Shown piece by piece: positions 50,509 through 59,949 of a DNA stretch of 64,000 nt; position 1 is the stretch's first letter; every line of letters starts with the position of its first letter. A model generated the notes under the pieces. It did no database searches and had not been told where the DNA came from. It worked only from the letters and a program-made list of their open reading frames with translations. The stretch covers positions 310,001 to 374,000 of the forward strand of contig JAUEPE010000001.1 in the NCBI GenBank assembly GCA_030403585.1, given 5' to 3'. A program made the translations under genes and the position numbers. Origin of the DNA: Frankia sp. RB7. GTDB taxonomy: Bacteria; Pseudomonadota; Alphaproteobacteria; Rhizobiales; Xanthobacteraceae.

Positions 50509-52158
50509 ATGACATCCATCACGACTTCGGCGATCGACACGCCTCTCGGGCGCTCGGTTGAACGGACTTGCGACGACCTCGCCATGCTGGTGCTGGCTGC
50601 CGTCGCCGTCATCGCAGGCCTGACCTTCCGCGACTACGGGCTCGGCTGGGACGACTACACCCATGCCGAATATGCCGACCTGCTGCTGCGCATGTACGGC
50701 TCCGGCTTCAGGGACACGTCTGCCCTCTCCTTCGCCAACCTCTATATGTATGGCGGCGGCTTCGACATGGTCGCTGCCCTCTTGCACAAGATTCTCCCGC
50801 TCGAGCTGTTCGAGACGCGACGCCTGGTCGGCGCGATCGTCGGCGTGATCGGGCTTGCGGTGACGTGGCGGCTCGGCCGTCGCATCGGCGGACCGCTTGC
50901 CGGTCTTGCCGCACTCTTGCTGCTGGCGCTCTGCCCGATCTTCTACGGCCACATGTTCATGAACCCGAAGGATGCGCCCTTCGCGGTGGCGATGATCATC
51001 CTGATGCTCGGCCTGGTCCGGCTTGCCGAGGAATATCCAAAGCCCTCGCCGCGCACGATCCTGATCGTCGGCTTAGGTGCCGGCCTGTCGATCGGCTGCC
51101 GCATACTCGGCGGGCTCGCGCTGATCTACGCGATGGTCGGCTTCATGCCGCTGTTCCTGGAAGAGCTGCGCACCGAGGGCGCGCGCGAGGCGGTCCGCCG
51201 TTTCGCCCATGTCGTCTACGTGCTGCTGCCCGGTCTCGCGTTCGGCTATCTCGTGATGGGCCTGATCTGGCCGTGGTCGATCATGGAGCCCGGCAATCCC
51301 TTCGAGGCCCTGACTTATTTCTCGCACTTCTTCGAGAAGCCCTGGAAAGAGATGTTCGACGGCGCGATCGTGTCCGTGCCCGATATGCCCTGGTCCTATC
51401 TGCCGACGCTGTTCGCGCTGCAGCTGCCCGAAGTGATGCTGGTGTTGATGGCCGGCGCCGTGTTCAGCACCTTCGCTATGCTGCCGCGTCGCAAGGTTCC
51501 GGCGCGCCGCAAGACCATCCTGCTGATGCTGACGCTGGCGGCCACCCTGCCGCTCGCGATCGCGATGGTGAAGCGTCCGGCGCTCTACAACGGCATCCGC
51601 CATTTCGTGTTCGTGATCCCGCCGATGGCGGTGCTCGGTGGCGTCGCCTTCGCCTGGACCATGGAGCGCCTGCGCGCCAACCACCGCGCCTGGCAGCCGG
51701 CCGTGCTCGCCGTGTTCTGCTTCGGCCTGGCGCTGCCGCTCGCCGAGATGATCCGGCTGCATCCCTATCAATACACCCACTTCAACCACATCGCCGGCAC
51801 GGTGCGCGCCGCCGACGACCGCTTCATGCTGGACTATTGGGGCCTCGCGCTGAAGCAGGCCTCCGACGAACTGCGCGAGCAACTGGTCGAACGCCAGGAA
51901 GTGCCGCCGCGCAACCGCAAATGGAAGGTCGCGGTGTGCGGTCCGCAGCGCCCGGCGCAGGTCGCGCTCGGCCCCGACTTCACCATCGGCTGGGATTCCA
52001 ACGCGGCCGATTTCGCCATGACGCTCGGCGAATTCTACTGCAAGGGCCTGACCGCGCCCGTGCTGGTCGAGATCAAGCGCGACGACGTGGTGTTTGCCCG
52101 CGTCTACGACATCCGCGGCCGCAGCATTTCCAGCCTGCTGTCGATCCCGGCGCCGTAA
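50509..52158 (+). CDS. Membrane glycosyltransferase-like protein (GT39/ArnT fold)
   Basis: A 549-residue protein with about ten to twelve hydrophobic helices. Seen: the first periplasmic loop TFRDYGLGWDDYTHAEYADLL, where the Asp pair (WDDYTHAEY) corresponds to the catalytic acid motif of GT39/ArnT-type enzymes, and downstream FYGHMFMNPKDAPFAV, a lipid-sugar-contact helix region of this family. The C-terminal soluble part follows after about residue 440. Likely transfers a sugar from a polyprenyl donor to a cell-envelope acceptor; the donor and acceptor are unknown. It stands alone and a short hairpin follows it. Confidence 0.82.
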   Translation: MTSITTSAIDTPLGRSVERTCDDLAMLVLAAVAVIAGLTFRDYGLGWDDYTHAEYADLLLRMYGSGFRDTSALSFANLYMYGGGFDMVAALLHKILPLELFETRRLVGAIVGVIGLAVTWRLGRRIGGPLAGLAALLLLALCPIFYGHMFMNPKDAPFAVAMIILMLGLVRLAEEYPKPSPRTILIVGLGAGLSIGCRILGGLALIYAMVGFMPLFLEELRTEGAREAVRRFAHVVYVLLPGLAFGYLVMGLIWPWSIMEPGNPFEALTYFSHFFEKPWKEMFDGAIVSVPDMPWSYLPTLFALQLPEVMLVLMAGAVFSTFAMLPRRKVPARRKTILLMLTLAATLPLAIAMVKRPALYNGIRHFVFVIPPMAVLGGVAFAWTMERLRANHRAWQPAVLAVFCFGLALPLAEMIRLHPYQYTHFNHIAGTVRAADDRFMLDYWGLALKQASDELREQLVERQEVPPRNRKWKVAVCGPQRPAQVALGPDFTIGWDSNAADFAMTLGEFYCKGLTAPVLVEIKRDDVVFARVYDIRGRSISSLLSIPAP

Positions 52159-52175
52159 TAATTTTCTCCGGCCCT

Positions 52176-52198
52176 GTAGCCCGCTCCATGCGGGCTAC
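52176..52198. repeat. Hairpin after the glycosyltransferase gene
   Basis: GTAGCCCGC at 52176-52184 and its exact complement GCGGGCTAC at 52190-52198 with loop TCCAT. No T-run follows, so it is more likely a transcript-end stabilising hairpin or part of an intergenic repeat than a classical terminator. Confidence 0.55.
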
Positions 52199-52288
52199 GC
52201 TGAACTGCCGCGCTTCATGCGCCTTGCTGCCGGCCTCTCCCAAGACTAGGCTCCGTCCCCGCAACAACGAGGTTCGGAGAGATTTGCC

Positions 52289-53068
52289 ATGTCACCAGCG
52301 GAAGCGCGCCTGAAGGAAGTACCGTCGAACATGACGGAGGCCGAGTGGCAGCAACGGGTCGATCTCGCCGCCTGCTATCGTCTCGTCTCGCTGTACGGCT
52401 GGGACGATCTGGTCGACACCCACATCTCCGCGCGCGTGCCCGGCCCGGACCATCACTTCCTGATCAACCCCTACGGGCTGATGTTCGACGAGATCACGGC
52501 CTCGAGCCTGGTCAAGGTCGATCTGCACGGCAACCAGCTCAGCGAGAGCGAATACAGCATCAACCCGGCCGGCTTCACCATTCATTCGGCGATCCACGAG
52601 GTGCGTGAGGACGCGATCTGCGTGCTGCATCTCCACACGCTGGACGGCACCGCGGTCTCGAGCAGCGCCGAAGGCCTGCTGCCTATGAACCAGACCGCGC
52701 AGCTCGTCACCCACGACCTCGCCTATCACGACTATGAGGGCATCGCGCTCGATCACGACGAGCGGCCGCGGCTGCAGAAGGATCTCGGCGACCACAACCA
52801 CATGCTCCTGCGCAACCACGGTACGATGACCGTCGGCCGCTCGGTCGCGTCCGCCTTCGAGCGCATGTACCACCTCGAGCGCGCCTGCTCGATGCAAGTG
52901 CGCACCCGCGCGCTGGGCACGCCGGTCTATCCGGTCGAGGAGATCGCGATCGAGAAGAACACCGAGCTGCTCGCCAACCGCGACCGCGCCGAGCTGCGCG
53001 CGACGAACCTGGTATGGCCGCCGCTGCTGCGCAAGCTCGACCGCGAGCTCCCGGGCTACCGGTCTTGA
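52289..53068 (+). CDS. Class II aldolase/adducin family protein
   Basis: A 259-residue member of the class II aldolase/adducin fold. Seen: LAACYRLVSLYGWDDLVDTHISARVP, FLINPYGLMFDEITASSLV, the metal-binding VLHLHTLDGTAVSS with two His, and LLRNHGTMTVGRSVASAFER with the third His. These support a zinc-dependent aldolase such as a sugar-phosphate aldolase, although many members of the branch are of unknown substrate. The start is preceded by GGAGAG. It ends 58 bases before a strong terminator. Confidence 0.9.
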   Translation: MSPAEARLKEVPSNMTEAEWQQRVDLAACYRLVSLYGWDDLVDTHISARVPGPDHHFLINPYGLMFDEITASSLVKVDLHGNQLSESEYSINPAGFTIHSAIHEVREDAICVLHLHTLDGTAVSSSAEGLLPMNQTAQLVTHDLAYHDYEGIALDHDERPRLQKDLGDHNHMLLRNHGTMTVGRSVASAFERMYHLERACSMQVRTRALGTPVYPVEEIAIEKNTELLANRDRAELRATNLVWPPLLRKLDRELPGYRS

Positions 53069-53126
53069 GATTTACGGAGTTTGGTGTAGACTAGGCGTCA
53101 ACACCCTCTACACATTTCGGAATGAA

Positions 53127-53156
53127 ACGCCGCCCAATTCCGGGCGGCGTTTTTAT
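53127..53156 (+). terminator. Rho-independent terminator after the aldolase gene
   Basis: ACGCCGCCC and GGGCGGCGT form a nine-base-pair stem around AATTCC, followed by TTTTTATTT. A textbook intrinsic terminator placed 58 bases after the aldolase stop and oriented with it. Confidence 0.93.
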
Positions 53157-53166
53157 TTGTGCCGTT

Positions 53167-53252
53167 CGTCATTGCGAGGAGCGAAGCGACGAAGCAATCC
53201 AGACTGCTCCCCCGGAGGGATTCTGGATTGCTTCGCTTCGCTCGCAAGGACG
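53167..53252. repeat. Palindromic intergenic repeat (REP-like), copy 2
   Basis: Left arm begins CGTCATTGCGAGGAGCGAAG and the right arm is its near-complement ending CTTCGCTCGCAAGGACG, with the centre TCCCCCGGAGGGA-like. It shares arms and spacing with copy 1 at 3712-3790. It lies between the terminator and the end of the M20 gene. Confidence 0.85.
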
Positions 53253-53265
53253 GAGATAGCGTGCC

Positions 53266-54660
53266 CTACTTCACTTCCGCCAACGCCGCGAGGATCCGCG
53301 CCCAGGAGCGGATGCCCTTCTGGAAGCTGCGCAGATCGTACTTCTCGTTCGGCGAGTGGATGTTGTCGTCGTCCAGGCCGAAGCCGACGAGCAGCGAATC
53401 CAGCCCGAGCGCGCGCTTGAAATCGGCGACGATCGGGATCGAGGCGCCGGAGCCCATCAGCACGGTTTCCTTGCCCCACTCCTCGGTCAGCGCCTTCTTC
53501 GCTGCGGCGAGCGGCTTCATGTTCCAGTCGAGCGCAACGGCGGGCGCGGCGGAATGGTCGCCGAACGCGACCTTGCAGTCGCCCGGAATCCGGGCGGTCA
53601 CGTAGTCGCGGAAGGCGTTGCGGATCTTTTGGGGGTCTTGTCCCTGGACCAGCCGGAACGAGACTTTTGCCGAGGCATGCGACGGGATCACCGTCTTGGA
53701 GCCCTCGCCGATATAGCCGCCCCAGATGCCATTGACGTCGCAGGTCGGACGCGTGGAGGCCTGCTCGACCATCAGCCGCCCCTTCTCGCCGGCCGGGATC
53801 GACAGACCGACCGGCTTGAGAAATGATTCCGGCGAGAAGTTGAGCTTCTTCCACTGCTCCAGGATTTCCGGCGGGGTGTCCTTCACGCCGTCATAGAAGC
53901 CGGGAATTGTGATGCGGTTATCGTCGTCGAACAAGCCGCCGAGGATTTTGGTCAGCACCCGGATCGGGTTCATCGCCGTGCCGCCGAACACGCCGGAATG
54001 CAAATCGCGGCTGGCGGCGGTGATCTTCACCTCTTCATAGACCAGCCCGCGCAGCGCCGTGGTGATCGCCGGCGTCTCCGGATCCCACATGCCGGTGTCG
54101 CAGACCAGCACGTAATCGGCTTTGAACTCGTCCTTGTTGGCCTCGACGAACGGCACGAAGTTCTTGGAGCCGACCTCCTCCTCGCCCTCGATCAGGAAGG
54201 TGACGTCGATCGGCAGCGAGCCAGTGACTTTCTTCCAGGCGCGGCAGGCTTCGACGAAGGTCATCACCTGACCCTTGTCGTCCTCGGCGCCGCGCGCGAC
54301 GATGATCTTGCGGCCGTCGGCATGATCGACGACGGCGGGCTCGAACGGCGGACGGTGCCAGAGATCGAGCGGATCGACCGGCTGCACATCGTAATGGCCG
54401 TAGAAGATCACATGCGGCCGTCCTCCCGCCTTGATCTTTCCGACGACGGCGGGATGGCCGGCCGTCGGGCGCACTTCAGTGGCGACGCCAAGGCTCGCGA
54501 TGTCCTTGGCCAGATGCTCGGCTGCCGCCTTGCAATCCCCGGCATAGGCCGGATCCGCCGAAATCGACTTGATCCGCAACAGCGAGAACAGGCGCTCGAG
54601 GCTGTTATCGAAATCCTTGTCGATGTGGTCGAGCACGGATTGAAGCTGCGCATTGGCCAT
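53266..54660 (-). CDS. M20-family metallopeptidase (dipeptidase)
   Basis: A dizinc M20/M25/M40 peptidase of about 464 residues. Seen: the metal motif FYGHYDVQPVDP with the first His and Asp, VARGAEDDKGQV, catalytic-base EGEEEVGS, the dimerisation lid with RDLHSGVFGGTAMNP, and the last ligand His in DDNIHSPNEKYD. Most members of this branch hydrolyse dipeptides or N-acyl amino acids in the cytoplasm. ATG 54660 (MANAQLQS) is preferred over GTG 54675. No special neighbour explains it; the glycosyltransferase gene upstream lies 27 bases away on the same strand. Confidence 0.94.
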   Translation of the reverse strand: MANAQLQSVLDHIDKDFDNSLERLFSLLRIKSISADPAYAGDCKAAAEHLAKDIASLGVATEVRPTAGHPAVVGKIKAGGRPHVIFYGHYDVQPVDPLDLWHRPPFEPAVVDHADGRKIIVARGAEDDKGQVMTFVEACRAWKKVTGSLPIDVTFLIEGEEEVGSKNFVPFVEANKDEFKADYVLVCDTGMWDPETPAITTALRGLVYEEVKITAASRDLHSGVFGGTAMNPIRVLTKILGGLFDDDNRITIPGFYDGVKDTPPEILEQWKKLNFSPESFLKPVGLSIPAGEKGRLMVEQASTRPTCDVNGIWGGYIGEGSKTVIPSHASAKVSFRLVQGQDPQKIRNAFRDYVTARIPGDCKVAFGDHSAAPAVALDWNMKPLAAAKKALTEEWGKETVLMGSGASIPIVADFKRALGLDSLLVGFGLDDDNIHSPNEKYDLRSFQKGIRSWARILAALAEVK

Positions 54661-54686
54661 GGCCGGATGTCCCACTTTTTCGAGTC

Positions 54687-56036
54687 TCAGGATGATTGTG
54701 ATTTTAGCCCTGCCGCGGCCTCGGAGCTAGCCGCAACCGGCGGATGCCGGATGTGCCAGGCGAGCGTAACGGCAAGGACCGCCGTGGCGACGAGATTATT
54801 GCCCCAGGCCTGGATGGTGTTGGGGAACAGCGGCAGCGACAGCAGCATGAGGATGCCGGTAGCGGCAAGCGCGAGCCAGGTTCCCAGCCGCACATTCGGC
54901 CGCAGGTCGAAGGCGGCCCGATGCATCAGCACCGTGAACGGCAGGAACAGCCACATGAAGTAATATTGTCGCGCAAGCGGCGAGGCGACCGTCATCAGGC
55001 AGAACAGGATGGCGAGCTCCTCGGCGTCCGATCGCGCCGTTCGCCGCGCTTGCCGCGGCATGACCGCGACAAAGCCGAGCCCGAGCAACGCCGATACCAC
55101 GAGCACGATCCAGTTCGCCGTCTTGTAGTCGACGTCGATGACATTCATCGTCCGCACCGGCTTGTCGGGATCCTCCTGATTGTAGTTGATCGGACGGACC
55201 AGCCGGTGCGTCACCGCGATGATGGACTGGTTGACCCACGACCAGTTCTGCTCGTCGCGCTGGCCAAAACCCTTTTCCGAGCTCGAGCCGACCATGCCCT
55301 GGTACCAGGTGTTGAGCTCGGCCGCGTTACGTTCGAAGCCACGGATCGGCGCCGGCACGACGTAGAGCAGCACGCCGATGAAGGCGATCATGCTGACGAC
55401 GGCCGCCCATTGCCTCCGCCAAATCAGATAAGGCAGCACCGCGATCGGAAACACCTTGATGGCGGTGGCGAGCGCGAACATGAGGCCTGCGAACAGGGAT
55501 CGCCGATGCTGGAGGCTCCAGAAGCCATAGAGCATCATCGCCAGCAAGACGAGGTTCGGCTGGCCGAGATCGAACATGTCGAACACGAAGGTCACGGTGG
55601 CGATCGCCGGCAGCGCTTCGAGCCATGGGCCGGGCTTGCGGTCCGAGCCGGTCATGGCATTGGAGAGAATGCCCGTGAACCACCACGCCACCATGTTCAG
55701 GATCGACAGCACGAGGTAGAGCGGAATCTTGCCGAACCAGCTCGGGATCGCCAGCAGGATTGCGGGCAACGGCGGATAGATGAACTCGAACGGGCGATCC
55801 AATTCGCTGGGATAGAGCGGGCCGCCATGCAGCACCTGCTGCCCGGCCCAGTACCACAGCGAGTAATCCTTGGTCTTGCCGCGGCCGAAAATCTCCGGCC
55901 CGAGGACATCCGCGGTCAGGATCAAGCAGCAGACCAGAAAGAGCAGGTCGAGCGGCGCGCGCAGGCAGAGAGTTCGGATTGCGCCGGGTTTGTCTGATGG
56001 ATTCAATAGCGCCACATTATGTCCAGCGGGAAACAA
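54687..56036 (-). CDS. GT87-family membrane glycosyltransferase (DUF2029)
   Basis: A 449-residue protein with about ten hydrophobic helices. Seen: LLFLVCCLILTADVL (helix 1), KDYSLWYWAGQQVLHGGPLY in the first periplasmic loop with the Asp expected to be catalytic, FIYPPLPAILL (the YPP motif of GT87), and DLGQPNLVLLAMML in a middle helix. GT87 enzymes use polyprenyl-phosphate mannose or related donors on envelope glycans. Acceptor unknown. Its downstream neighbour is the M20 peptidase gene at 27 bases. Confidence 0.9.
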   Translation of the reverse strand: MFPAGHNVALLNPSDKPGAIRTLCLRAPLDLLFLVCCLILTADVLGPEIFGRGKTKDYSLWYWAGQQVLHGGPLYPSELDRPFEFIYPPLPAILLAIPSWFGKIPLYLVLSILNMVAWWFTGILSNAMTGSDRKPGPWLEALPAIATVTFVFDMFDLGQPNLVLLAMMLYGFWSLQHRRSLFAGLMFALATAIKVFPIAVLPYLIWRRQWAAVVSMIAFIGVLLYVVPAPIRGFERNAAELNTWYQGMVGSSSEKGFGQRDEQNWSWVNQSIIAVTHRLVRPINYNQEDPDKPVRTMNVIDVDYKTANWIVLVVSALLGLGFVAVMPRQARRTARSDAEELAILFCLMTVASPLARQYYFMWLFLPFTVLMHRAAFDLRPNVRLGTWLALAATGILMLLSLPLFPNTIQAWGNNLVATAVLAVTLAWHIRHPPVAASSEAAAGLKSQSS

Positions 56037-56164
56037 CTAGCACGTAGCAGACCGACGGACGCTTGGAGAGCCCCCCTCACCCGAATTTGTGCCTTGCAAG
56101 GACGCCGCTTCCCGCGCCACCGGAGCGGCGGCGCGAACCACTGGCCCGCAACCGGGCAGTCTGC

Positions 56165-57787
56165 CTACCTTCGCAGCAATCCGCCGAGCGCGCCGCGGAC
56201 GAGCGCGCGACCGACCGAGCCGCCCAGCTGGCCACCGACCGATTTGCCGAGATCGGCCACGACGCCGCCGACCACCTTGCCGGTGACCGTGCGCGTGACG
56301 TCGCGCGCGATGCGCTGTCCCGTCGTCAGCCGGTTACGTCCGGTGTTGGTGCCGAAGATGGTGCCGACGATCGAGCCGATCTGGCCGAGGATGCCGCCAC
56401 CGCTTCCGCCCGCCGTGCCGTCGGCCGGCGCCGCAGTGCTCGCGATGCGCTTCTGGATGATCTCGTAGGCGGACTCCGCATCGATCGCAGTGTCGTATTT
56501 GCCCTTCACCGGGCTCGCATCCATGATCGCCTTGCGCTCCTCCGGGCTGATCGGACCGATGCGGGCCGACGGCGGACGGATCAGCACCCGCTCGACCATT
56601 GCCGGCGTGCCATTACCTTCGAGGAACGACACCAGCGCCTCGCCCTTGCCGAGCTCCATGATCACCTTGGCGGTGTCGAGCTTCGGGTTCGGCCGGAAGG
56701 TCTGGGCCGCGGCGGCGACCGCCTTCTGGTCACGCGGCGTGAAGGCGCGCAACGCATGCTGAACCCGGTTGCCCATTTGCCCGAGCACGCGGTCGGGCAC
56801 GTCGATCGGGTTTTGCGTAACGAAATAGACGCCGACCCCCTTGGAGCGGATCAGGCGGACCACCTGCTCGATCTTGTCCATCAGCGCCTTCGGCGCGTCG
56901 TTGAACAACAGATGCGCCTCGTCGAAGAAGAACACCAGCTTGGGCTTGGGAAGGTCGCCGACCTCGGGCAATTCCTCGAACAGCTCTGACAGCATCCACA
57001 GCAGGAATGTCGCGTAAAGCCGCGGGCTCTGCATCAGCTTGTCGGCAACGAGGATGTTGACCATGCCGCGGCCGTCGCGGTCGGTCCTCATGAAGTCTTT
57101 CAAGGTCAGCGCCGGCTCGCCGAAGAATTTCGTAGCGCCCTGGTTCTCCAGCACCAGGAGCTGGCGCTGGATTGTGCCGACGGTGGCTTTGGTGACATTG
57201 CCAAAACCCTGGGCGGCTTTGCGGATCGGCGCGAGCGGATCATCCCCTTCGTCCGGCCCCTTCTTGCCGCTGTCGGGCACGATGGCGTCCAGCAACGCCC
57301 GCAGATCCTTCATGTCGATCAGAGCGAGACCGTTGTCGTCGGCGACGCGGAAGGCGACGTTGAGCACGCCTTCCTGCACGTCGTTGAGATCGAGCATGCG
57401 CGCCAGCAGCAGCGGCCCCATCTCGGTGATGGTGGCCCGCACCGGATGACCCTGCTCGCCAAATACGTCCCAAAACACCGTCGAGAACTGGTCAGGCTGG
57501 AACGTCAGCCCCATCTCGGTGGCGCGCTTGACGATGAAGTCTTTTGCCTCCCCGACCTCGGAGATGCCGGAGAGATCGCCCTTGATGTCGGCGGCGAACA
57601 CCGGAACACCGGCCCGCGCAAATCCTTCGGCCATCACCTGCAGCGTCACAGTCTTGCCCGTTCCGGTCGCGCCGGTGACGAGACCGTGGCGATTGGCGAG
57701 CGCCAGCGTCAGCCAGGCCTGCTCGTCTCCCTTGCCGACGAAGATCTTGTCGTCGGTATCGCCGAGCTTGTTGTCCTGCGCCGTCAT
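56165..57787 (-). CDS. HerA-like DUF853 ATPase
   Basis: A 540-residue P-loop ATPase of the HerA/FtsK-like DUF853 family. Seen: Walker [47 protein letters not shown], Walker [13 protein letters not shown], and sensor region [14 protein letters not shown] with an Arg finger-like R in LIRSKG. The last about 80 residues are Gly/Arg-rich ([16 protein letters not shown]). HerA proteins act as hexameric DNA pumps; DUF853 members have no proven role. Start ATG 57787. Stand-alone gene. Confidence 0.93.
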   Translation of the reverse strand: MTAQDNKLGDTDDKIFVGKGDEQAWLTLALANRHGLVTGATGTGKTVTLQVMAEGFARAGVPVFAADIKGDLSGISEVGEAKDFIVKRATEMGLTFQPDQFSTVFWDVFGEQGHPVRATITEMGPLLLARMLDLNDVQEGVLNVAFRVADDNGLALIDMKDLRALLDAIVPDSGKKGPDEGDDPLAPIRKAAQGFGNVTKATVGTIQRQLLVLENQGATKFFGEPALTLKDFMRTDRDGRGMVNILVADKLMQSPRLYATFLLWMLSELFEELPEVGDLPKPKLVFFFDEAHLLFNDAPKALMDKIEQVVRLIRSKGVGVYFVTQNPIDVPDRVLGQMGNRVQHALRAFTPRDQKAVAAAAQTFRPNPKLDTAKVIMELGKGEALVSFLEGNGTPAMVERVLIRPPSARIGPISPEERKAIMDASPVKGKYDTAIDAESAYEIIQKRIASTAAPADGTAGGSGGGILGQIGSIVGTIFGTNTGRNRLTTGQRIARDVTRTVTGKVVGGVVADLGKSVGGQLGGSVGRALVRGALGGLLRR

Positions 57788-58131
57788 CGCTCTCTCTATT
57801 GTTTGTTTCGCGTATTGAAACTCGAACTCACCCAGTTCCGTAGTTTAACGCATGTCGCGAGCCGATTGAAACCGTTCAAGGCGGCATTGACATGCGACAT
57901 TGTCGGAGACGACGCATGCGGCATGCGCCAAAAGTCGGAGTGATACATTCGCACCGCGGCAATTTTTCACGAGTTTCTTCTTTGATCTTGCATCGCTGCA
58001 ACACTTTTCGCGCCATCGAGACTGAATCGGAACTTGCTTGCGTTCATCGCTTGTATTTCACATCGCACCGGCTCAAGATCATTCTTCGAAAATATTCTCC
58101 GGCATGTGAACCGGCTGAGGGGCAGGCCCAT
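57788..58131. other. Gene-free region upstream of the 121-residue gene
   Basis: A 344-base divergent region of lower G+C content than its surroundings. A frame open from 57892 runs into the next gene, but its first 80 codons have no family likeness, so they are not annotated as coding. No clear operator or promoter motif is recognised. Confidence 0.5.
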
Positions 58132-58497
58132 ATGGACGAGCTGATCGGACGGCTGGCGACAAACGTCAGCATAGATAGTGCTGTCGCTGAAGAGACCGTC
58201 GGCATTATCCTGGGCTTCCTTCGCAACGAAGGTCCTTCCGACAGCGTGCAGGCCCTGATCGACCAGATCCCCGGTGCGGAAGGAGCGATCGAAGCGTCCA
58301 AGAGCGGCGGAGGACTGTCGCGGCTGATGGGCGGCGGCCTGATGGCCGTCGGCACGCGCCTGATGGGCCTCGGGCTTGGCATGTCGGACATCCAGACCAT
58401 TGCCCGTGAACTTTTCCGCTACGGCCGAGACAAAATCGGAGCGGATCAGATGGGCAAGATCATCGCGGGCACGCCGGGCCTCAGCCAGTTCGCCTGA
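58132..58497 (+). CDS. Small helical protein, DUF2267/DUF2780-like
   Basis: A 121-residue protein. Seen: MDELIGRLATNVSIDSAVAEE, ETVGIILGFLRNEGPSD, LIDQIPGAEGAIEA, a Gly-rich bend (GGGLSRLMGGGLMAVGTRLMG) and a C-terminal helix REL FRYGRDKIG region. The LIDQIPGAEGAI segment resembles DUF2267/DUF2780-type proteins, which are of unknown function. ATG 58132 is supported by GAGGGG about nine bases upstream. The DUF4332 gene follows after 24 bases. Confidence 0.78.
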   Translation: MDELIGRLATNVSIDSAVAEETVGIILGFLRNEGPSDSVQALIDQIPGAEGAIEASKSGGGLSRLMGGGLMAVGTRLMGLGLGMSDIQTIARELFRYGRDKIGADQMGKIIAGTPGLSQFA

Positions 58498-58521
58498 GCG
58501 ACGCATTTCATATTGAGTATC

Positions 58522-58929
58522 ATGACATATCCGATCTCCGAGATTGAGGGCCTGCCAGCCTTTGCCGCCAACAAGTTGAAGGCGCAGGGAATCCGCACGA
58601 CCGACGCGCTGCTGGAAGCCGCGAGCACCGCCAAGGGCCGCAAGGCGCTCTCGGCCAAGACCGGCATCAGCGAGCAGCAGCTCTTGGAGTGGGCCAACGT
58701 CTCCGACTACATGCGCATTCCCGGCATGGGCCGGGCCAAGGTCGGCCTGGTCCGCGCCGCCGGCGTCACCACCGTGCGCGAGCTCTCTTATCGGAATCCG
58801 GCAAGATTGGCGCAGAGCATGCGCGAAGCCAACGATCGAAGGAAGCTCGTCCGCATCCTTCCTTCCGAGAAGTCGGTCGGAGACATCATCGCCAAGGCCA
58901 AGAAGCTGTCGCCGAAAATTACGTATTAG
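58522..58929 (+). CDS. DUF4332 (helix-hairpin-helix) protein
   Basis: A 135-residue protein of the DUF4332 family, which has tandem helix-hairpin-helix-like motifs. Seen: EGLPAFAANKLKAQGIRTTD, LEWANVSDYMRIPGMGRAKVGL and LVRAAGVTTVRELSYRNP. The helix-hairpin-helix motifs suggest DNA or protein binding. ATG 58522 is favoured over TTG 58513. It may form a transcript with the preceding small gene. A 40-base palindrome follows it. Confidence 0.9.
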   Translation: MTYPISEIEGLPAFAANKLKAQGIRTTDALLEAASTAKGRKALSAKTGISEQQLLEWANVSDYMRIPGMGRAKVGLVRAAGVTTVRELSYRNPARLAQSMREANDRRKLVRILPSEKSVGDIIAKAKKLSPKITY

Positions 58930-58940
58930 GCCCTCAATGT

Positions 58941-58980
58941 CGTCCCGGCCCCGCGCGCAATTGCGCGCTAGGCCGGGACG
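58941..58980. repeat. Near-perfect 40-base palindrome
   Basis: CGTCCCGGCC and GGCCGGGACG are perfect 10-base arms, and inside them GCGCGCAA/TTGCGCGC is a perfect 8-base inverted repeat; only the CC/TA junctions break the symmetry. No T-run follows. It lies between the DUF4332 gene and folP and could act as a transcript-end structure. Confidence 0.8.
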
Positions 58981-59088
58981 CCAGCGGAGATGATGCGAGA
59001 GAGTGCCTCGACATCGACAGCACCGGCGATGGCAAGAGTCGCCAATCCCGGCTTGAATCCCCCCTCTCCGACCGCTAAAGCGAGCCGC

Positions 59089-59949
59089 ATGAATGCCTCG
59101 CCCTCCCCATCCGTCCCGCCGGCCGGCTCGGCCGGGCCAGATGCGCTGCGGACACTGCTGGAACGGCCTCTGCCGGCGGTGATGGGCGTGCTCAACGTGA
59201 CGCCGGATTCCTTTTCCGACGGCGGCGACTTCATCGCACCGGACCAGGCGCTGGCACGGGCGCTGGCGATGATCGAGGCCGGCGCCGACATCATCGATAT
59301 CGGCGCCGAATCCACTCGGCCCTATAAGGGCGCCCAGCCGGTGACCGTGGCCGACGAGCTTGCCCGGCTGAGGCCGGTGCTATCAGGCATCGTCGCGCTC
59401 GGCGTCCCCGTCTCGATCGACAGCATGAAGGCGGAGGTCGTGGCCTTCGCGCTCGACCATGGCGTGGCCATCGCCAACGACGTCTGGGGGTTGCAGCGCG
59501 ACGCCGGCATGGCGCCGGTGGTCGCTGCAAGAGACGTCCCTGTCATCGTCATGCACAACCGCGACAGCGTCGATTCCGCCATCGACATCGTCGCGGACAT
59601 GAAGGCGTTCTTCCTGCGCTCGCTGGATATCGCCGCCAAGGCCGGCATCGCGCGCGACAAGATCGTGCTCGATCCCGGCATCGGCTTCGGCAAGACCGCC
59701 GAGCAGAGCATGATCGCGCTGGCGCGGCTGCACGAGCTCGACATGTTCGGCCTGCCGATCCTGATCGGCGCCTCGCGCAAGCGATTCATCGCCTCGGTGT
59801 CGCCGTCGGAACCGAAAGAGCGGCTCGCCGGCTCGATCGCCGCGCATCTGATCGCAGCCCGGAAGGGCGCGAAAATCATCCGGACCCATGACGTCGCCGA
59901 GACCTTGCAGGCCCTGCGGGTCGCCAACGCAATCGAGAGCAAGCAATGA
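59089..59949 (+). CDS. folP: Dihydropteroate synthase
   Basis: Joins 6-hydroxymethyl-dihydropterin diphosphate with p-aminobenzoate in folate synthesis; target of sulfonamides. Seen: VMGVLNVTPDSFSDGGDF (signature 1), IDIGAESTRPYKGAQPVT (signature 2), VSIDSMKAEV, GIGFGKTAEQSM, IGASRKRFIA and IIRTHDVAETL, all in order. From ATG 59089 the length is 286 residues, typical for FolP; the frame extends to 58990 (319 residues), and that start cannot be excluded. It overlaps folB by ATGA. Confidence 0.95.
   Translation: MNASPSPSVPPAGSAGPDALRTLLERPLPAVMGVLNVTPDSFSDGGDFIAPDQALARALAMIEAGADIIDIGAESTRPYKGAQPVTVADELARLRPVLSGIVALGVPVSIDSMKAEVVAFALDHGVAIANDVWGLQRDAGMAPVVAARDVPVIVMHNRDSVDSAIDIVADMKAFFLRSLDIAAKAGIARDKIVLDPGIGFGKTAEQSMIALARLHELDMFGLPILIGASRKRFIASVSPSEPKERLAGSIAAHLIAARKGAKIIRTHDVAETLQALRVANAIESKQ

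Noticed and set aside
54744..55997. Plus-strand frame of 417 codons opposite the GT87 gene
   Set aside because: Product is Arg/His/Gln/Glu-rich low complexity; the opposite strand has a membrane protein with GT87 motifs.
57892..58131. N-terminal extension of the 121-residue protein (80 extra residues)
   Set aside because: The extension has no family likeness and lower G+C; a ribosome site is found before ATG 58132.
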